Shown one piece after another: positions 44,785 to 58,589 of a DNA stretch of 64,000 nucleotides (positions are counted from its first letter, which is position 1; each line of letters begins with the position of its first letter). Position numbers and translations under genes: made by a program. Under the pieces are notes generated by a model, which made no database searches, was not told the DNA's origin, and saw only the letters and a program-made list of their open reading frames with translations. The DNA is from Sophora flavescens (lineage: Eukaryota > Streptophyta > Magnoliopsida > Fabales > Fabaceae), in contig CM061062.1 of assembly GCA_030762895.1 (NCBI GenBank), positions 140,537,104-140,601,103 of the forward strand, given 5' to 3'.

Positions 44785-45190
44785 ATCTTTTCCATTTTTT
44801 CTCTCTCGACCCATACCTTCCCTCATCTGTTCATTCTTCTATTTTTCTCTGTGTCTCTGCTCCTTTTGAGGGTCGAGGGCTTTTTGATCGGAGAAGAGAA
44901 CTGTGAAAGGGAGGTATTTAGGGGTGGAGTGACGATTTGCGTCAGGCGGAGAACCAATCGACGAGGGAGGAACTGTGATGGTGGAGGCGGCAGAGGAAGG
45001 AGGGGTCGACGGAGTCGAAGAGGGGGTGTTAGATGACGGGAAGGAGAGGAAGCTGGTCGCAAGGAGAATGAGGGAGTCAGGAGGGTTAGTGGTGGAGCGA
45101 GAATGACTTCCACCTTCTTTCTCTTCCTCTTTCTACTTTCCACCTTCTACGACCCTTCCATGTCCCAAGACAATGCGCATGAGAAACAAA
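44785..45190. other. GC-rich exon/leader-like block, copy 3
   Basis: Near-identical to 16056-16440, with a small change at gagcgagaatgacttccacc where the others have gagcagtaacagcttccacc. Confidence 0.5.
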
Positions 45191-46774
45191 GTTGGCAACA
45201 TGTATGTTAAATCACCAATTAATCTTTTTTCACATTCCAATTTTCAAATCATTTATCTTCCCATTTCCCGCTTCTTACTTATTGCTTATTTGTTGCTCAA
45301 ATCTATCTAAATTTTGGATTTCCAAGGTTAGGAATACATTATGAAGAACGAGCCTTTTTGATTCTATCATTTATGTTTCCCAACTATTTGGTAAAAGTAA
45401 TTAATTAATAATTGAATCTAGGGTTTATTGTTAATTAATTTGAATGACAAAAGCAATTTTTTTTGTTGATACTTTGTAGTTCAAAGGACTTGAATTGTTA
45501 TTTATTTAGGGTGCAAGACAACGTCCTTTCAGTAAAGGAAATCAATTGGGGTTCCATTGTTATTGCAAGTTAGATGAAATGGGAGCTTTTACATGAACCT
45601 TTTTCACAAAATCTCATCAGTCTCTATGGACCCTGTAATTTTTTTAATTCTTTTGTTTTCACATTTCCATTTCAAGTGCTAGTTCTGATTTAAGTGATAC
45701 AAAAAAATGGTATTGAAGTGTTGTTATCATTTTCAACTATTGTTATATCTAGGAATCTGTGATAGTTACAAAGGACTTATAATTAATTCTAGCCTAAGTA
45801 GAGAAATTGAGAAAGAAAGCATTTTTCTTTCATCCTATGTATCTACACAGCTAGGTCATGTTCAGCTAAGCACTTTACCAATCTCACTTTGGATATTCTT
45901 TGTTGATGTTTTTCATTTATTTTGTTCATGGTGAAAAGTAAAATTTGCAATTTAAGAGTATTAATTGAGGTTTGTAATGTATCTGCACCTGGGAAGCTAT
46001 AAATATTCTTATATGTCATATATAGAAGATTTGGTTTTGTTAGTCTGCTGGTGAGACAATTTTTTTAACTTTAGGACTTTGTGAGTGTGATGTAGAGAAT
46101 TAATGAATACTTGTGGGTCAGTAGGAATTTTTTTTCCTTATCTAATTAAGATAGTATCTTTTTTAGACAGCAACAAACAGATGGAGGCTTTGGGTGGGAG
46201 GTTTGGATGGTGTAATGGTGTAAAGAAGAAGCAATTTTTTTTGGAAGAATTTTTGAACTGGTGTAAGGGATAGAAAGGTATGTTAGCTAATGAAATAATT
46301 AACATTTAGGCTTAGAGTTTCGGTGGAAATCTGGTGAAAGATGGTAGGTATGCCGCATTGGTAAGGGTAGTTGTGAGGTTGGGAGAGTGGAAGAAAGAAG
46401 GGGTATTCTTGATATCACAAATACTGTAGAATGAGGGATCAGTAACACTACCCTTCCGTTCTTCTATTCCTCGCTCTTGAAGGATCTACTCCTTGTACTC
46501 TTCTTCTCCTTTGTTTTTTAGAGTAGAAGAAAGAGGCTTCAAAGAGAACTACAGAATTTCTACCACCTTTCGAGAAAGCTAAGTTTGATCAAATTTAATC
46601 TATATTTGGGGGCATGAACGAGTGAGGGGTTGTTCTTTTTATTAAAGATTGTTGAGCTTGGTTCTGTGATGAACAAGCATGTTTTGTTTCATATTTCTCA
46701 GTTTAACTCCTGGTGTTCAACCCTTCGAGAATTTTTCTGTTAATGGCTTGATGATGATATAAATTATTCCTTAG
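45191..46774 (+). other. Intron-like region before NPGR-like exon, segment 3
   Basis: Collinear with 31856-33438. No gene is visible. Confidence 0.45.
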
Positions 46775-46908
46775 ATTCCTTGGCAACCAGACACAATTCA
46801 GCAACTTGTTATTCATCCCATCCTGGTGAAATTGAAACAAGGGTGGACAATAGCAACATTGAAGAAGCAGAGTCATCTTTTGGTGAAAGCGGTTATTTAA
46901 ACTATGCG
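46775..46908 (+). pseudogene. NPG1/NPGR-like isolated exon, copy 2
   Basis: Same 134 bp as 33439-33572, with one visible replacement (SSFGES instead of SSFRES) and ttccttag before it. The splice-like borders are kept. Confidence 0.65.
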
Positions 46909-49900
46909 GTAAGATAAAATATTCTTTTGCCTTTCATTGGGTGCAAGCATTTACTGATGTTAGCCAAATCAGGTTAGCATTACCTTGAGATTCTTGAACT
47001 TAACATCCCAACCCAGTGCTTCTGTGAAGCTCCTAGGTGCTAATGTGGGGACGAGAAGTTATAAGAAAATAAAATTCCACCCTCACTTACAGCTCAAGCT
47101 TTTAGTGCTGTGACAATCAGTTGATCCTTAACTGAATTTTCTGGTCTAACTAATTTAGGTGTTTAAGAAAATTTTAATGGCTTTTCAGAATTGAATTCTC
47201 TGGTGTATGCAATTTATTAATTGATACATACATGTTATCCACATTTATTAAACAAAAGGTCTTTATAATTGCATGATGTGTGCAGCAGTAAAATTCTTTT
47301 GCATAATTTTACGATTAGCATATTATCTCAATCTTTTTCTATTGATTATATTTCTGTTGTAGTTGACTTTCTACATGGTCGATAGTGTGTTAGATTGAAC
47401 GGAACAGTCCACTTGAATGGCATATTGTATTAATAAATTTCCTTGACAAATGATGTTACTTTATAAATGCAATGCACCTTGAGGGGACTGTGGAAAAGGT
47501 TTGTGGATTTTCAAAAAAAAATTTAAAATTTTGAGTACCTAATGGATTTTGGCCTTCTATTTGTTGAAAAGGTTTCAATTTTATTGCCACACGGGTTTTA
47601 AATTTTGAGGGTCCTTTTTGGATTTGCTTCGAAACTAAGAAATTATAACATCCTATTCCTGGAGTTATTCAATTATAGAAAGTTTGTGTTTTTAGGGGTG
47701 TGTGGTTTGAGATCTCTACTAAAAGTCAAATACACTTTTTCAAAAAATGTTATGGTCATTAGCACTACCTAATTTTCTATGGTTGCTGTATGGCTTCATT
47801 TGATATATGGTTGATTAGATTTTCATAGGTAACAACCTCACTTCATAGATAGGATACAGATTTTAATTAGTTTGGGGAACAAAGTAATGGTTGCATATGA
47901 TAATAAGCATATTTTGTACATATGTCTATTTTCCATTTTCTATTATGGATCACTATAATCAACCGATAAACTGCATAAGATGTGAGTGAGTATTTTCCAG
48001 GAGCGCATGGCATTAGAATGGCATGCACGACTCCTCAGTTTTTTTTTTTTCCATAATGTATACAGATACCATCCATGGAGTCTAAAATAATGCTTCAACC
48101 CTTCGTTTAAATCAAAGTAGTTAATAAATTTAGTTGCAAAAGAAAAGATGACAATGAGCTTAGAGTCATTTTAGCTTTACTACTAATCACCATTCTAGCC
48201 TGAGATTTCAGAATAAGTTGAACTTGAAAGCATATCATTGACAAAGAATTGAAGATAAAAACAAAAACTGAAAACCTCCTCATGGGTTGACACCATTTTG
48301 CCCCTCCTTTTTCTATCATCAATATGGTAAATTTCATTTGTTTGTACTATCGTCTTTTTTGGTTGTTCAACACATTTCTTTTTGTTCTTAACTTTGAGTT
48401 GTTCAATAACTTAATAAAATTGACATGGCTGCATTTTGCTTATTTAGTCAGTTAAGCGTTAGGCAGGAATATCTTTGCTAGGGGTTACTTGTGAAGAGTG
48501 CAGCTCTGATCATTACTTAGTTTCTTACGCTGTGTGGTTTTGAGGAGTTACTGAAATTTCTACAGCCACAGATAACAAGTTGTTTTTCCACACTTGCAGA
48601 TGATTCTATTGCAAGCCTTCTTTAATTTTCCCTTTGGAAATATCATATGCTATTCACTGCAGATTTGTTGTTGTTTTGAGCCGTAGATGAAGTTAGAGAT
48701 GAGTAATATTGCCTTGGTGCTCTAAATTTGATTCATTCTACCTATTATATTTCATATGTTATCCTGCATTGCATACCTTTATCACACCTTTATAAATGAA
48801 TGGTCTATTCTTGGGTTAGAGGCTGTCGTTGAATCAGTTTATTGGTTTGGTTTTTTTTCTATTGGTGGTATGTGGCTATTTTGCAGGGAGCTAAAGAGCT
48901 GAGCTCTATTTCCTTGGTTCTTATTTATTTGTATGATGTATGCAACCATTATTAACTATTCACTGGTGTAGGGACTGCCATGGTAGATTGATTCATGCAA
49001 GAGTCTATATAAGGTGGTCATCTGAGATACAATTTGACATAAATATTGTTTAGACATTTTCTGGTATGTTAGCACACTTCGCAATCTTGATCTCCATGTT
49101 TGTTTCATGCATGCTGGTCATTTATATGTAATTCCTTCCAAACTAATGTCTTATTCTCTTTTGGTATTTCATTGACCAACTGCATCTCTCAGTGGATCAA
49201 TTCCTTCCCATCTTCATTTTTCCTTTTTTCATTCTTTGCTTGGATTTGCTTGCTTCTTTTGGTTAATGTAGTGTGATTAGTAAGTCATTTCAATGATGTC
49301 AGCTTTGGAAGGTTGATGGAGAGGGTATGGTCCCTAATAGAATCCTTGCTTCTGTTTTTCTTTCTATGTCTCAATCTGAAGATCATTTTCCTATTCTCCA
49401 ACTTGGTTCTCTAATCCTACATTTTTTTCTCTGTCTTTCCAATCATATATCTCTATATCTATATAACAGATTACAAGCTATATAACCTGTAAGCTATACT
49501 TGAACTGCATCCCATCTTCATTGGTACACCTTCTAAGCTAACATGATAGGCATTGATATATGACTGTATTAAAAGAAAATAGGACAACATTAGGGATGTA
49601 AAAGATTTAAAATACAAACTTTGAGTAAAAAAATAAAGTAGATCCATTAGATAGAGGTGTACCGGTTACATTGTAGAATGACTCAACCATAGAAGTAAAA
49701 GAATAGATAAATATCTATTCAACAAAAAGAATAACGAGTTCCAGCTTTTAAATTGAGTGAGTGAGTTGGCCAAATTAGACAATTGCATACAAAATGGGTT
49801 CCACCATGAGTTAACTTATGATCTAGGTGTTTTACTCTATCAAGTATCCTCCAAAACTTAGCAATTATGCCACCAAGTTTTACATTTTTTCACCAATATA

Positions 49901-51187
49901 ACAAACTACCCAAATGCAACCTTTTACTTGGTCTCCGCTTCCATCGCAAATAATTGAAGTCTTGCATACGTTGCAAGTATGTTTTGCTCAGTTGGATTTG
50001 CTGCTAGATAAACTAAATGATTGGCCTGCTAGAAAAACTGCATCCATTTTAATTTGGATCTTTGAAGCCAGAGTAATGCTGCTTACTCTATTTTTGCCCA
50101 GCAATTGTGAACAAACTGTAAATGTGGTTGCATCTACCTTTATCTTTTTGCTTTTTCTATAAAAAAGACAGATGTAAACATATCGCGATTCTTGTGAAGA
50201 AAGGTAATAGGTTGTTAGCATTACTTTTAAAGTGATTATGCTCCACATAATTCATCCATTAAGTTGTATAATTAACTTTTTATATTGGTGGCAGTTACTG
50301 ATTTGGTTTTTTCCCCCTCAACTAAAGGGAAGGAAAGGGTGTACCTTTACATAGTGGCAAATTTTGCCTTTCTGCAGTCTATTGAGTTTATGTGCTTATT
50401 CGTTTGATATTAACTAACACTACTCTCAAATTTTATTTTTATTATTCATCTTACTTTTTGTACGTAGTATGGATCACAAGGTTCAATCACGAAAAAGTAT
50501 GTAGGACATTTTAAGAACAAGAAAATAATGAGAAAACGAATAAAAAACTCATAAATATCATTGGACCTGCAGGCGACAGGTGGAAGACATGGTGATCATG
50601 TTCCAAGATGTCATTGGGCAGTTCTCTTATGCCATTTGAAGCAGTGGAAGCCCTTTAACAATTCAAGCGTCTCCATCTCATTAGAACATATTGTATTCAT
50701 ACCTCATAATCATGAGTTTAACAGTTCAAATATACATAACTGTAGGTTGCATACTATTTTTCAAGGGCTTTGATGCTTACAATAACCCGAAGACTGCTAA
50801 AAAACATGTATTTCTTCTCTTTATTTTTACTTTGTTCAGATTTTAAATAATATATATATATATATACACAACATTTTATATATACAATAATTTGTGAAAT
50901 TATTTTATTTTCAAAACATATTATATTAACATTATTCATTTATCATCTAGAAAATAAATTTATTAGTTCAATGCGATTATCATCCATAGCATATACTTAA
51001 AAATTAAAAAATTAATGTCTACCCATAGAAATGAGTGTACCGGGAAGAGTGTGTTACTAGTATTTCTCATTATTATTTTAATGGATGTGAACCCATAAAA
51101 TAAACAAGAGAGAGAAAATTATATTTTTTTAGTGGGAAGAAAGAAATTATAGGAAGGTCAAAATTAATGTCAAGTGTGTAATTAATA
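46909..51187 (+). other. Host-gene-derived non-coding DNA, segment 3
   Basis: The most complete version of the segment. It contains the parts deleted in segment 2 (for example 50200-50623) and the block reading LDLLLDKLNDWPARKTASI at about 49990-50160. I do not recognise any product, and stops interrupt the longer frame. Confidence 0.45.
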
Positions 51188-53057
51188 CTTCCTTCGATCC
51201 ACAATATAAGAAACAAAATCCTAAAATACACAGGCCAAAGAAATATATTGGAATGAGTTAATTGTAATTAATACTCAAATTTCCAAAAGCATCCTTTCTA
51301 ATTTTAATTAATATTCTGGTGGCCTATAATTAATAACAGTAATTAATAAAGGCAAGATTGGAAATTAACATTTAATGTGTAAAAATTGATGCATGTTTCT
51401 TATATTTTGGACAAAAAAAAAAAGGACTCGTTTTTTTCTTATATGGTAGACCAGAGGGAGTACATCTTATTTTGTACAACCTTGCATATGATAGGGAAAA
51501 AAAACTTTCTAAAAAGTAAGACCATTTCGATAAAAATACTCACTCCGATCTCTATTATAAGCAAAAAGTCTCCAAGTTTTTGGTCCAATACATAAGCAAA
51601 TTTTGGTTTTCAATGACTCATTTAATGACATTAATCCAAAATACCCTTCATTTAATACAAATTCCAATGACTCGTTTAATGAAGATTGGAGTTTTAAATG
51701 AAGGGTAATTTAGGAAACAAACCTAATTTTTTACAAGATTCAATGAGATTAACAAACCATTTTAATATATGTGTTTTATTTAATTTTTGCTTATAATAGG
51801 GACCGGATGGAGTAACTCCTGACTCAATTATAAGCAAAAATAACTAATTTCACAAAATGAGTTATAATTAATAAACTACCATTTAACTGTCTCGGGAATG
51901 TATAATGGTCTTGGAAAAGTAAAGCGGGAATTGATTTGATTGGTTAATTTTCTTATTTTTGGAATACTTACATTAAATAGAGTAAGTTGGTTGGATTTTG
52001 CTTATATTTGAGTCCAAAAAATATACTACATCCGGTCTCTATTATAATAAAAAATTAAATAAATCACACATATTAAGGTGGTTAGTTGATCTCATTTAAA
52101 AGAGTCATTGGGAATAAAAAATTAAGTTTGTTACCTAAATTACCCTTCCTCTTATTTATTAAGCTTGTGTTGTTGAGAATAAAAGGAGTCATTGGAAAAT
52201 AAAATTTGTATTAAATGAAGGGTATTTTGAGAATAACTTCATTAAATAATATGGAAGTAGTTGAAATTTGCTTATATTTTGGAAAAAAAATCAGAAATTT
52301 TTACTTATATTGTGGACCGGAGGGAGTAGGTACTTTTTTTTGCTTACAATTGAGTCCAGAGGGAGTATAATGAAAATATTACATCTCAATTAGATATGAC
52401 AAAATTTCAAGCTGCTCTTCCGAACTCATATATTTACCTATAAAATACTACTCTGGACTCAATTATAAGCAAAAAAATACCTATATTTTTTGGACTCAAA
52501 TATAAGCAAAATTCAACTACTCCCTCCGGACTCAATTATAAGCAAAATTAACTAATTTAACACTTATTAAAGAAGATAGTTAATTTAGTAATTGTCTTGA
52601 TTTATGTAAAAAAAAAAGAGTTATAATTACTAAACTACCATTTAATTGTCTTGGGAGTATGCAATACTCTTGGAAAAGTAAAAGGAGAATTGGTTGGATT
52701 GGTTAATTTTCTTGATTTTTAGAATATAGACATTAAATAGAGTTGAGTTCGTAGAATTTTGTTTATATTTGAGTCCAAAAAAATAGGTATTTTTTTGCTT
52801 ATAATTGAGTCCAGTTGGAGTAATTCAACTATTTTTAATGTTAGTGTTCCAAAAATCAAGACAATTGACCGTTCCAAACACTTCTCCTTTTACTTTTCCA
52901 AGAGCATTAAATACACCTGAGATAATTAAAGGGTAATTTAGTGAGTGCAACTCTTTTTTTTTAACATAAATCAAGGCAATTAAACTAAATTAACTAACTT
53001 TCTTAATAAGTGTGAAATTAGTTAATTTTGATTATAATTGAGTCCGACAGGAGGAAG
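51188..53057. mobile_element. Nested Stowaway-like MITE cluster, segment 3
   Basis: Collinear with 19544-21414 and 37363-39229. Confidence 0.85.
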
Positions 53058-53116
53058 TAAAATACATTGAAAGTATTCCATATCAATTACCCATTAATAC
53101 TATGAAAATTGCGACA

Positions 53117-53287
53117 GAGTAGGGTTATTTTGACATTAAAATTGAACACTCATGGGAGACACCCTACTCTTTAGTAGGTTATAAATGACTTTACTCTTTC
53201 TCTCTCTTTAATTGATTGGTTCATAACCTACTAAAGGATAGATATCCCCCACGAGTATCCAATTTTAGTGTCAAAATAACATTACTC
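53117..53287. mobile_element. 171-bp MITE, copy 3
   Basis: Flanked by attgcgaca and attgctaca; collinear with 21474-21644. Confidence 0.75.
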
Positions 53288-53297
53288 ATTGCTACAT

Positions 53298-54291
53298 TAT
53301 TAACTTTCTAACTTCCTTTCTACAAAAGCTTCGCTGCTTATTTGAACAAAAACCCATTTGCACAAACATAATATATATGGATAAATATCCCAATGAAAAC
53401 CATGGTTACAAACAAGCCTTATTCTTTAAATGAAAAATTTAACAGGGCAATATAAATTCTGCCTCATGTATAAGATCAAGAAAGCAACATGAATTTTTTG
53501 GAATCGATCCACATAAAAAAAAAGACCTATACTCAAAATAAAAAATTTCTATGGTACCTGTTTTTGAGCAAATTAAAGTGTCGATAAATTAATGGGTATA
53601 ACATATGCGATGGATCTGCTGGATTATGTACAGATTTTACACCTCTTATATTTTTTTCTTTTTTTATATAGGCAAATGTTAATAATTAATACTAGTATGT
53701 TATGTTAGTGGGGGTTGAGTCCATGACCTCCTTATCACTTCAATCCGTATGTCCCTCTCTTACACCTCTTATCTGAGTGCTTAAACATATTAGTTGTATC
53801 CCATAATCTCATAGTTTGATGTTGAAGGACGAGTTGCTAGAAATGACTAATGTTGGAGATATGGCTCACAAGGCTACATATTTTTGTACAAAGTAAAATG
53901 GATGCATCCATTAAATGAACCAACCGCAAGTAAATTATCAGTTCAAACTAAGATACTGAGTATGATAACTGATATAAAAAAATAATTATATCAATAAATA
54001 TAAATTTAAGAAAAATCTATGTTAATTGATTGGTTGATTTACACTATATGGGTATCCTATATAAACAATATAAAGGTTGAAGACAAATCATAGTTAACTA
54101 AATTAGATCCTAATAGAAATATTTTAAATTTTTGAACAGTGAATTCATTAAATTTAAGATCTTTCACATCAAGATAAATCCTAGTTACTTGAATAAATTT
54201 GTTTGCTCACAAGTTTACCGTTACTTATATAAAGACCCTTACTAAAATAATATTTCATGTATATTCAAGAATAAAAAAAAGAACATCAGTC
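53298..54291 (+). promoter_or_regulatory. Upstream region of B3 pseudogene I
   Basis: Collinear with 21655-22669, with the SINE-like insert at 53652-53759 and a TATATAAA box. Confidence 0.55.
53652..53759 (-). mobile_element. SINE-like retroposon in alpha-lineage promoter (I)
   Basis: Same insertion as at 22010 and 39831, with flanks at 53637-53651 and 53760-53774. Confidence 0.75.
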
Positions 54292-54914
54292 ATGGATTAT
54301 ATTAGTATTGTTAGAGATGAAAAGTGGAGGCACTTTCTATATCTCGTTGGTGATGCTGATCATGATAGTGGTACCTCTCCAAGAAGCATAAAACAAAATT
54401 TTCTAACATGGAGGGTCCATCATCATGTTCACCGCAAGCCTTGCCTAAAGAATTCAAGAAGTTCAAGGAGGTGTGTGGAGAAAATGCCATCACTATGGTT
54501 ATTGAAAAGAAGCTATTCAAATCTGATGTTGCAAAGAACAATAATAGACTTTCAATGCCTTTCAACCAAATAGCAAGTTTTGGTTTCTTGAGTGAAACTG
54601 AGATAAAACTTCTTGATGAGCAATATGATATTGAGGTATCTTTGATCCATAAGCCTGCAAGGAATGGAGTTGCTCTTAAGGAGAGTACCCTTCAATTTAG
54701 ACAGCAGGATATGCGCAAGAGTGATGAAAGTGAATGTGATGATAATAAAAAGTGTTCTATGTATGTGTTGAAAGCTAAATGGAAAGAAATTGTCCAAGAG
54801 GATGAACTTAAGGCTGGAGATGAAGTTCAAATTTCGGCATCCAGGAAAGTTGATGAAGATAGACTTTGTATGGCTCTTGCTAAAGTTCCAAGTAAAAAAC
54901 CAGACCAAGATTGA
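54292..54914 (+). pseudogene. B3-domain gene copy I, alpha lineage, frameshifted
   Basis: It carries the same 30-bp deletion and 1-bp frameshift (54371-54380) as G, ending at 54573 in the shifted frame, plus loss of one Lys codon near residue 67. An internal ATG at 54408 opens a 168-codon frame with an intact B3 domain (LFKSDVAKNNNRLSMP, FGFLSETEIKLLDEQYDIEV, WKEIVQEDELKAGDEVQISA). A shortened protein without the basic N-terminal region is conceivable if a transcript uses that start. I favour pseudogene. Confidence 0.88.
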
Positions 54915-55617
54915 AGTGTGCGCCATTGTTGAAGCAAATCAGCAACCCCAAGTAATTGTTAGAGAGGTTATTCAAAGTTGTTTTGATAAATTGATCTACT
55001 GAGAGATAATAACAAAATAATAATCTTAGTATTACATTGCTCTAACTTTAAAAAAAATTAGGTTTTCTATGTATTACTGAGACTTTAGTATTTTTCTGAT
55101 TTTCAATCAATTGGTTAAGGAAATTTTGAGTCACCAATGCTAATTTTTTTCCCAATAGTTTATTATGTGTCATTGTGTCAAAATATGATCCAAGCAAAGT
55201 GTGAAGAACTCCGGCGTCACAGTTGTAAATAATAAACGTATGCTCGAATGCCTAAAATAGTAAAATGGAAAAGCATCTAGCACCTGTCAAAATAAATTGT
55301 GTAACTAGAATATCAACCTGACATTCTACTTTAACTCATTTTCAGATAGTTTTTGTCTCTGGGTCTTCAGAGCATCCACAACTTCTGCATCAAGATTGTG
55401 CTTTAATAATCTACCTTGAAAAGAAGTGGATCTTAATTTGCTCTTGAAGCATCCTTTCAACCTCCATTTGTGATGCCTTGATGTCAGTAACCAAATGATA
55501 GTTAGATTTGTTTTCTGAAAATAATGATTTTAGTACTTTGACCTGATATTACAATTAAGGTTAGTTTCAAAATGTAGTTCAAATGCAAAATGGGCTTTAT
55601 ATCCTTTTAGGATTTGG
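54915..55617. other. Shared downstream segment of copy I
   Basis: Homologous to 8571-9240, with the minus-strand relic at about 55325-55500. No gene is visible. Confidence 0.45.
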
Positions 55618-55625
55618 AATGTTAG

Positions 55626-56257
55626 TAGCGAACAATTTGTACTCTATTCATTGGGTACCCATAAAAATTATCCACGATGGAGATAATTATCTGTACAATG
55701 GGTAAGGGTCCTGGTACAGGTAATTATCCGAAAATTTGAATGGGTATGGGTGAGGGTACAGGTACTACGATACCCACCCCGCACCCGCACATATGTAAAT
55801 GTATATATAATTATTTATTTATTTATTTATATTGATGATATATATAATTTTAACTATATATAATACAAATTTTAAAACTAAAATCAATCTAAAGATTCTT
55901 AACTTTCTAAACCTAGTTATATCTATAATTCCTTTTTGGATGTTTTTATTTATTTAAATATTTTTTTTGTTATTTTTAAATATTTTAATTTTTAATGTTT
56001 TATGAGTATTTTTAAAAGATCTTTAAATTGTTTTTTAATTGTTATAACGTTTCTTTTGTTATTTATTGCTTTTTCACATTTAAAGTGTGGGTAACATGTG
56101 CGAGTATGTATACTTAGGTACCCAAAGGGTACAAGTAAGGGTACTAAAGTTGCTACCCACGTCGACACATGTCCGAGTACGAGTAATTTTTTCAAATACA
56201 AGTATGGAAACGGATACTATATAATACCCTATCTAGATCTACCCATTGTCATCCCTA
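55626..56257. mobile_element. hAT-like non-autonomous element, copy 5
   Basis: Flanked by aatgttag at 55618-55625 and 56258-56265; collinear with the element at 13066. Confidence 0.85.
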
Positions 56258-56265
56258 AATGTTAG

Positions 56266-57713
56266 ATCTTCCCTTTGTAAAAACTATGCTTCATTTTATT
56301 AGAATAAATAAGTAAAATGAAGCTCCCTACTTAATTAAATTAATAGAGATTGTGCATTCCAGGAGAAAATTAAAATGGGTACTATTAGTATGATTCATAC
56401 ATAAGCATTCGAATCTACGATGTCTTTGATTTTTTCATGAATTGATTATCCTCTTCATAAAAAAGTATATTAAGATAATGATAGTATTACATGTAATTTC
56501 TTTTTCATAAAACTCACATAAGGCTGACTTGGGAATTTTTTTTTTTGGTAACTCAATCTATTCAACAATTTACTTGCAATGAAAAAAAAAATCTTTCCTC
56601 TCTTTGCAACGTTTATGGTTTTGGGTCCTTAATAATATTTTTGTTTACAAAACAAATCAACCAATTTTTTTTAAAGACAATTATATCTGAGATATGCAAG
56701 AGAATCTATATGTGTAACTACCATTATCCATGATATTATAATTGACAGATTTTTTTTTTTTTATTTAGTGATGATTTTGTGTTGCTTTTTAAAAGAAAAA
56801 ATATTACTTCTTATTTATTGAGTGGAACCGCCCCTAATTAACCTTGCTACTCAGAAGTCATTGTCGTCTATAGGGGTATCTTTCATATTGTACCGTATAA
56901 ATATATTACGGAAGAATATGGAACATAGATGAGATTGAAAATATTATTATGAAATATTATTTAGTGATTAATTCAAGAGCGAATCACCCTTTTGATCCCT
57001 GAAAATGTAGAGAAGTGGCAAGTTGATCCCTCACTTTAATAATTTAGCAAAAACATCTCGCAAATTAAAAAAAAAGCTAATCATCTTAATCCAATTTGAT
57101 GACTTTTTCAATTTGGAAGACTCGAAGGTTGGGAGATTTTACACCTCTTATCTAATATAAGTGCTTACACCTATTAATTGTATCTCATAATCTCCTAGTT
57201 TGCAATAAATCTGTTTGATTTTGAAAGGAAGTTGCTAGAAATTACCCCTGTTGGAGATATATATGGCTCAGATGGCCAATAAATCTCCCAACCTTTGAGT
57301 CTTCCGAATTGAAAAAGTAAAATGGATGCGGCCAATATAACAACCAACTGCACGTAAATTATTGGTTCAAACTAAGATATTGAGGACGTTAATTCATATA
57401 AAAAAACAATTATATCAATAAATATAAATAAAGAAAACTCTATGTTATTTGATTGGTTGATTTACATGATATGGGTATCTACATAAACAACATAAAGGTT
57501 GAAGACAAATCATAGTTAACTGAACTAGATCCTGACATAAATATTTTAAATCTTTGGACAATTAATTCAATAAATTTAAGATCTTTCAAATCAAGATAAA
57601 TCCTAGTTACTTGAATAAACTTGCTTGCTCACAAATTTACTGTTACTTATATAAAGACCCTTACTAAAATAATATTTCATGCATATTCAAGAATAAAAAA
57701 AAGAACAACAGTC
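56266..57713 (+). promoter_or_regulatory. Upstream region of gene J
   Basis: Gamma-type, with the inverted repeat (about 57105-57315) and a TATA box at 57648-57655. A 62-codon open frame at 56545-56733 has no ATG at its head and is not called. Confidence 0.55.
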
Positions 57714-58370
57714 ATGGATTATATTAGTATTGTTAGAGATGAAAAGTGGAGACACTTTCTATGTCTCGTTGAAGCCTCTGTTACTTCTCCAGAAACAAAT
57801 GGTGATGCTGATCATGGTAGTGGTATCCTCCCCAAGAAGCACAAAAGAAAATTTTCTGACATGGACGATCCATCATCATGTCCACCGCAAGACTTGCCTA
57901 AAGAATTCAAGAAAACGTTCAAGGAGACGTGTGGAGAAAATGCTATCACTATGGTTATTGAAAAGAAGCTATTCAAAACTGATGTTGCAAAGAACAATAA
58001 TAGACTTTCAATGCCTTTCAACCAAATAGCAAGTTTTGGTTTCTTGAGTGAAACTGAGATAAAACTTCTTGATGAGCAATATGCTATTGAGGTATCTTTG
58101 ATCCATAAGCCTGCAAGGAGTGGAGTTGCTCTTATGGAGAGTACCCTTCAATTTAGACAGTGGGATATACGCAAGAGTGATGAAAGTGAAAGTGGTGATA
58201 GTAAAAAGTGTTCTATGTATGTGTTGAAAGCTAAATGGAATGAAATTGTCCAAGAGGATGAACTTAGGGCTGGAGACGAAGTTCAAATTTGGGCATCCAG
58301 GAAAGTTGATGAAGATAGACTTTGTATGGCTCTTGTTAAAGTTCCAAGTAAAAAACCAGGCCAAGATTGA
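57714..58370 (+). CDS. B3-domain transcription factor-like protein (DUF313-like), gene J
   Basis: A 218-residue intact gamma copy with KKHKRK at 41-46 and B3 at about 78-210. Copy-specific changes are T38I and S40P just before the basic cluster, and N136S. M152I is shared with F, D161G with B, and M72T and K185R with B and H. This reticulate sharing fits gene conversion or unequal exchange among the copies. TATATAAA is 66 bp upstream. The gene is 13,815 bp from gene H, the same spacing as pseudogenes G and I. Confidence 0.88.
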   Translation: MDYISIVRDEKWRHFLCLVEASVTSPETNGDADHGSGILPKKHKRKFSDMDDPSSCPPQDLPKEFKKTFKETCGENAITMVIEKKLFKTDVAKNNNRLSMPFNQIASFGFLSETEIKLLDEQYAIEVSLIHKPARSGVALMESTLQFRQWDIRKSDESESGDSKKCSMYVLKAKWNEIVQEDELRAGDEVQIWASRKVDEDRLCMALVKVPSKKPGQD

Positions 58371-58589
58371 AGTGTGCGCCATTGTTGAATCAAATCAGGA
58401 ACCCCAAGTAATTGTTAGAGAGGTTACTCAAAGTTATTTTGATAAATTGGTCTAGTGAGAGATAAATACCTATGAATTTTTTAAATTTTTTTTATTCTCT
58501 AAATACCTATGATTTTGTTATTACGTTGCTCTAACTTTAAATAATTGATTTTTTTATAGCTTTATTTATTTAGTTTTCAGTTTTCACAT

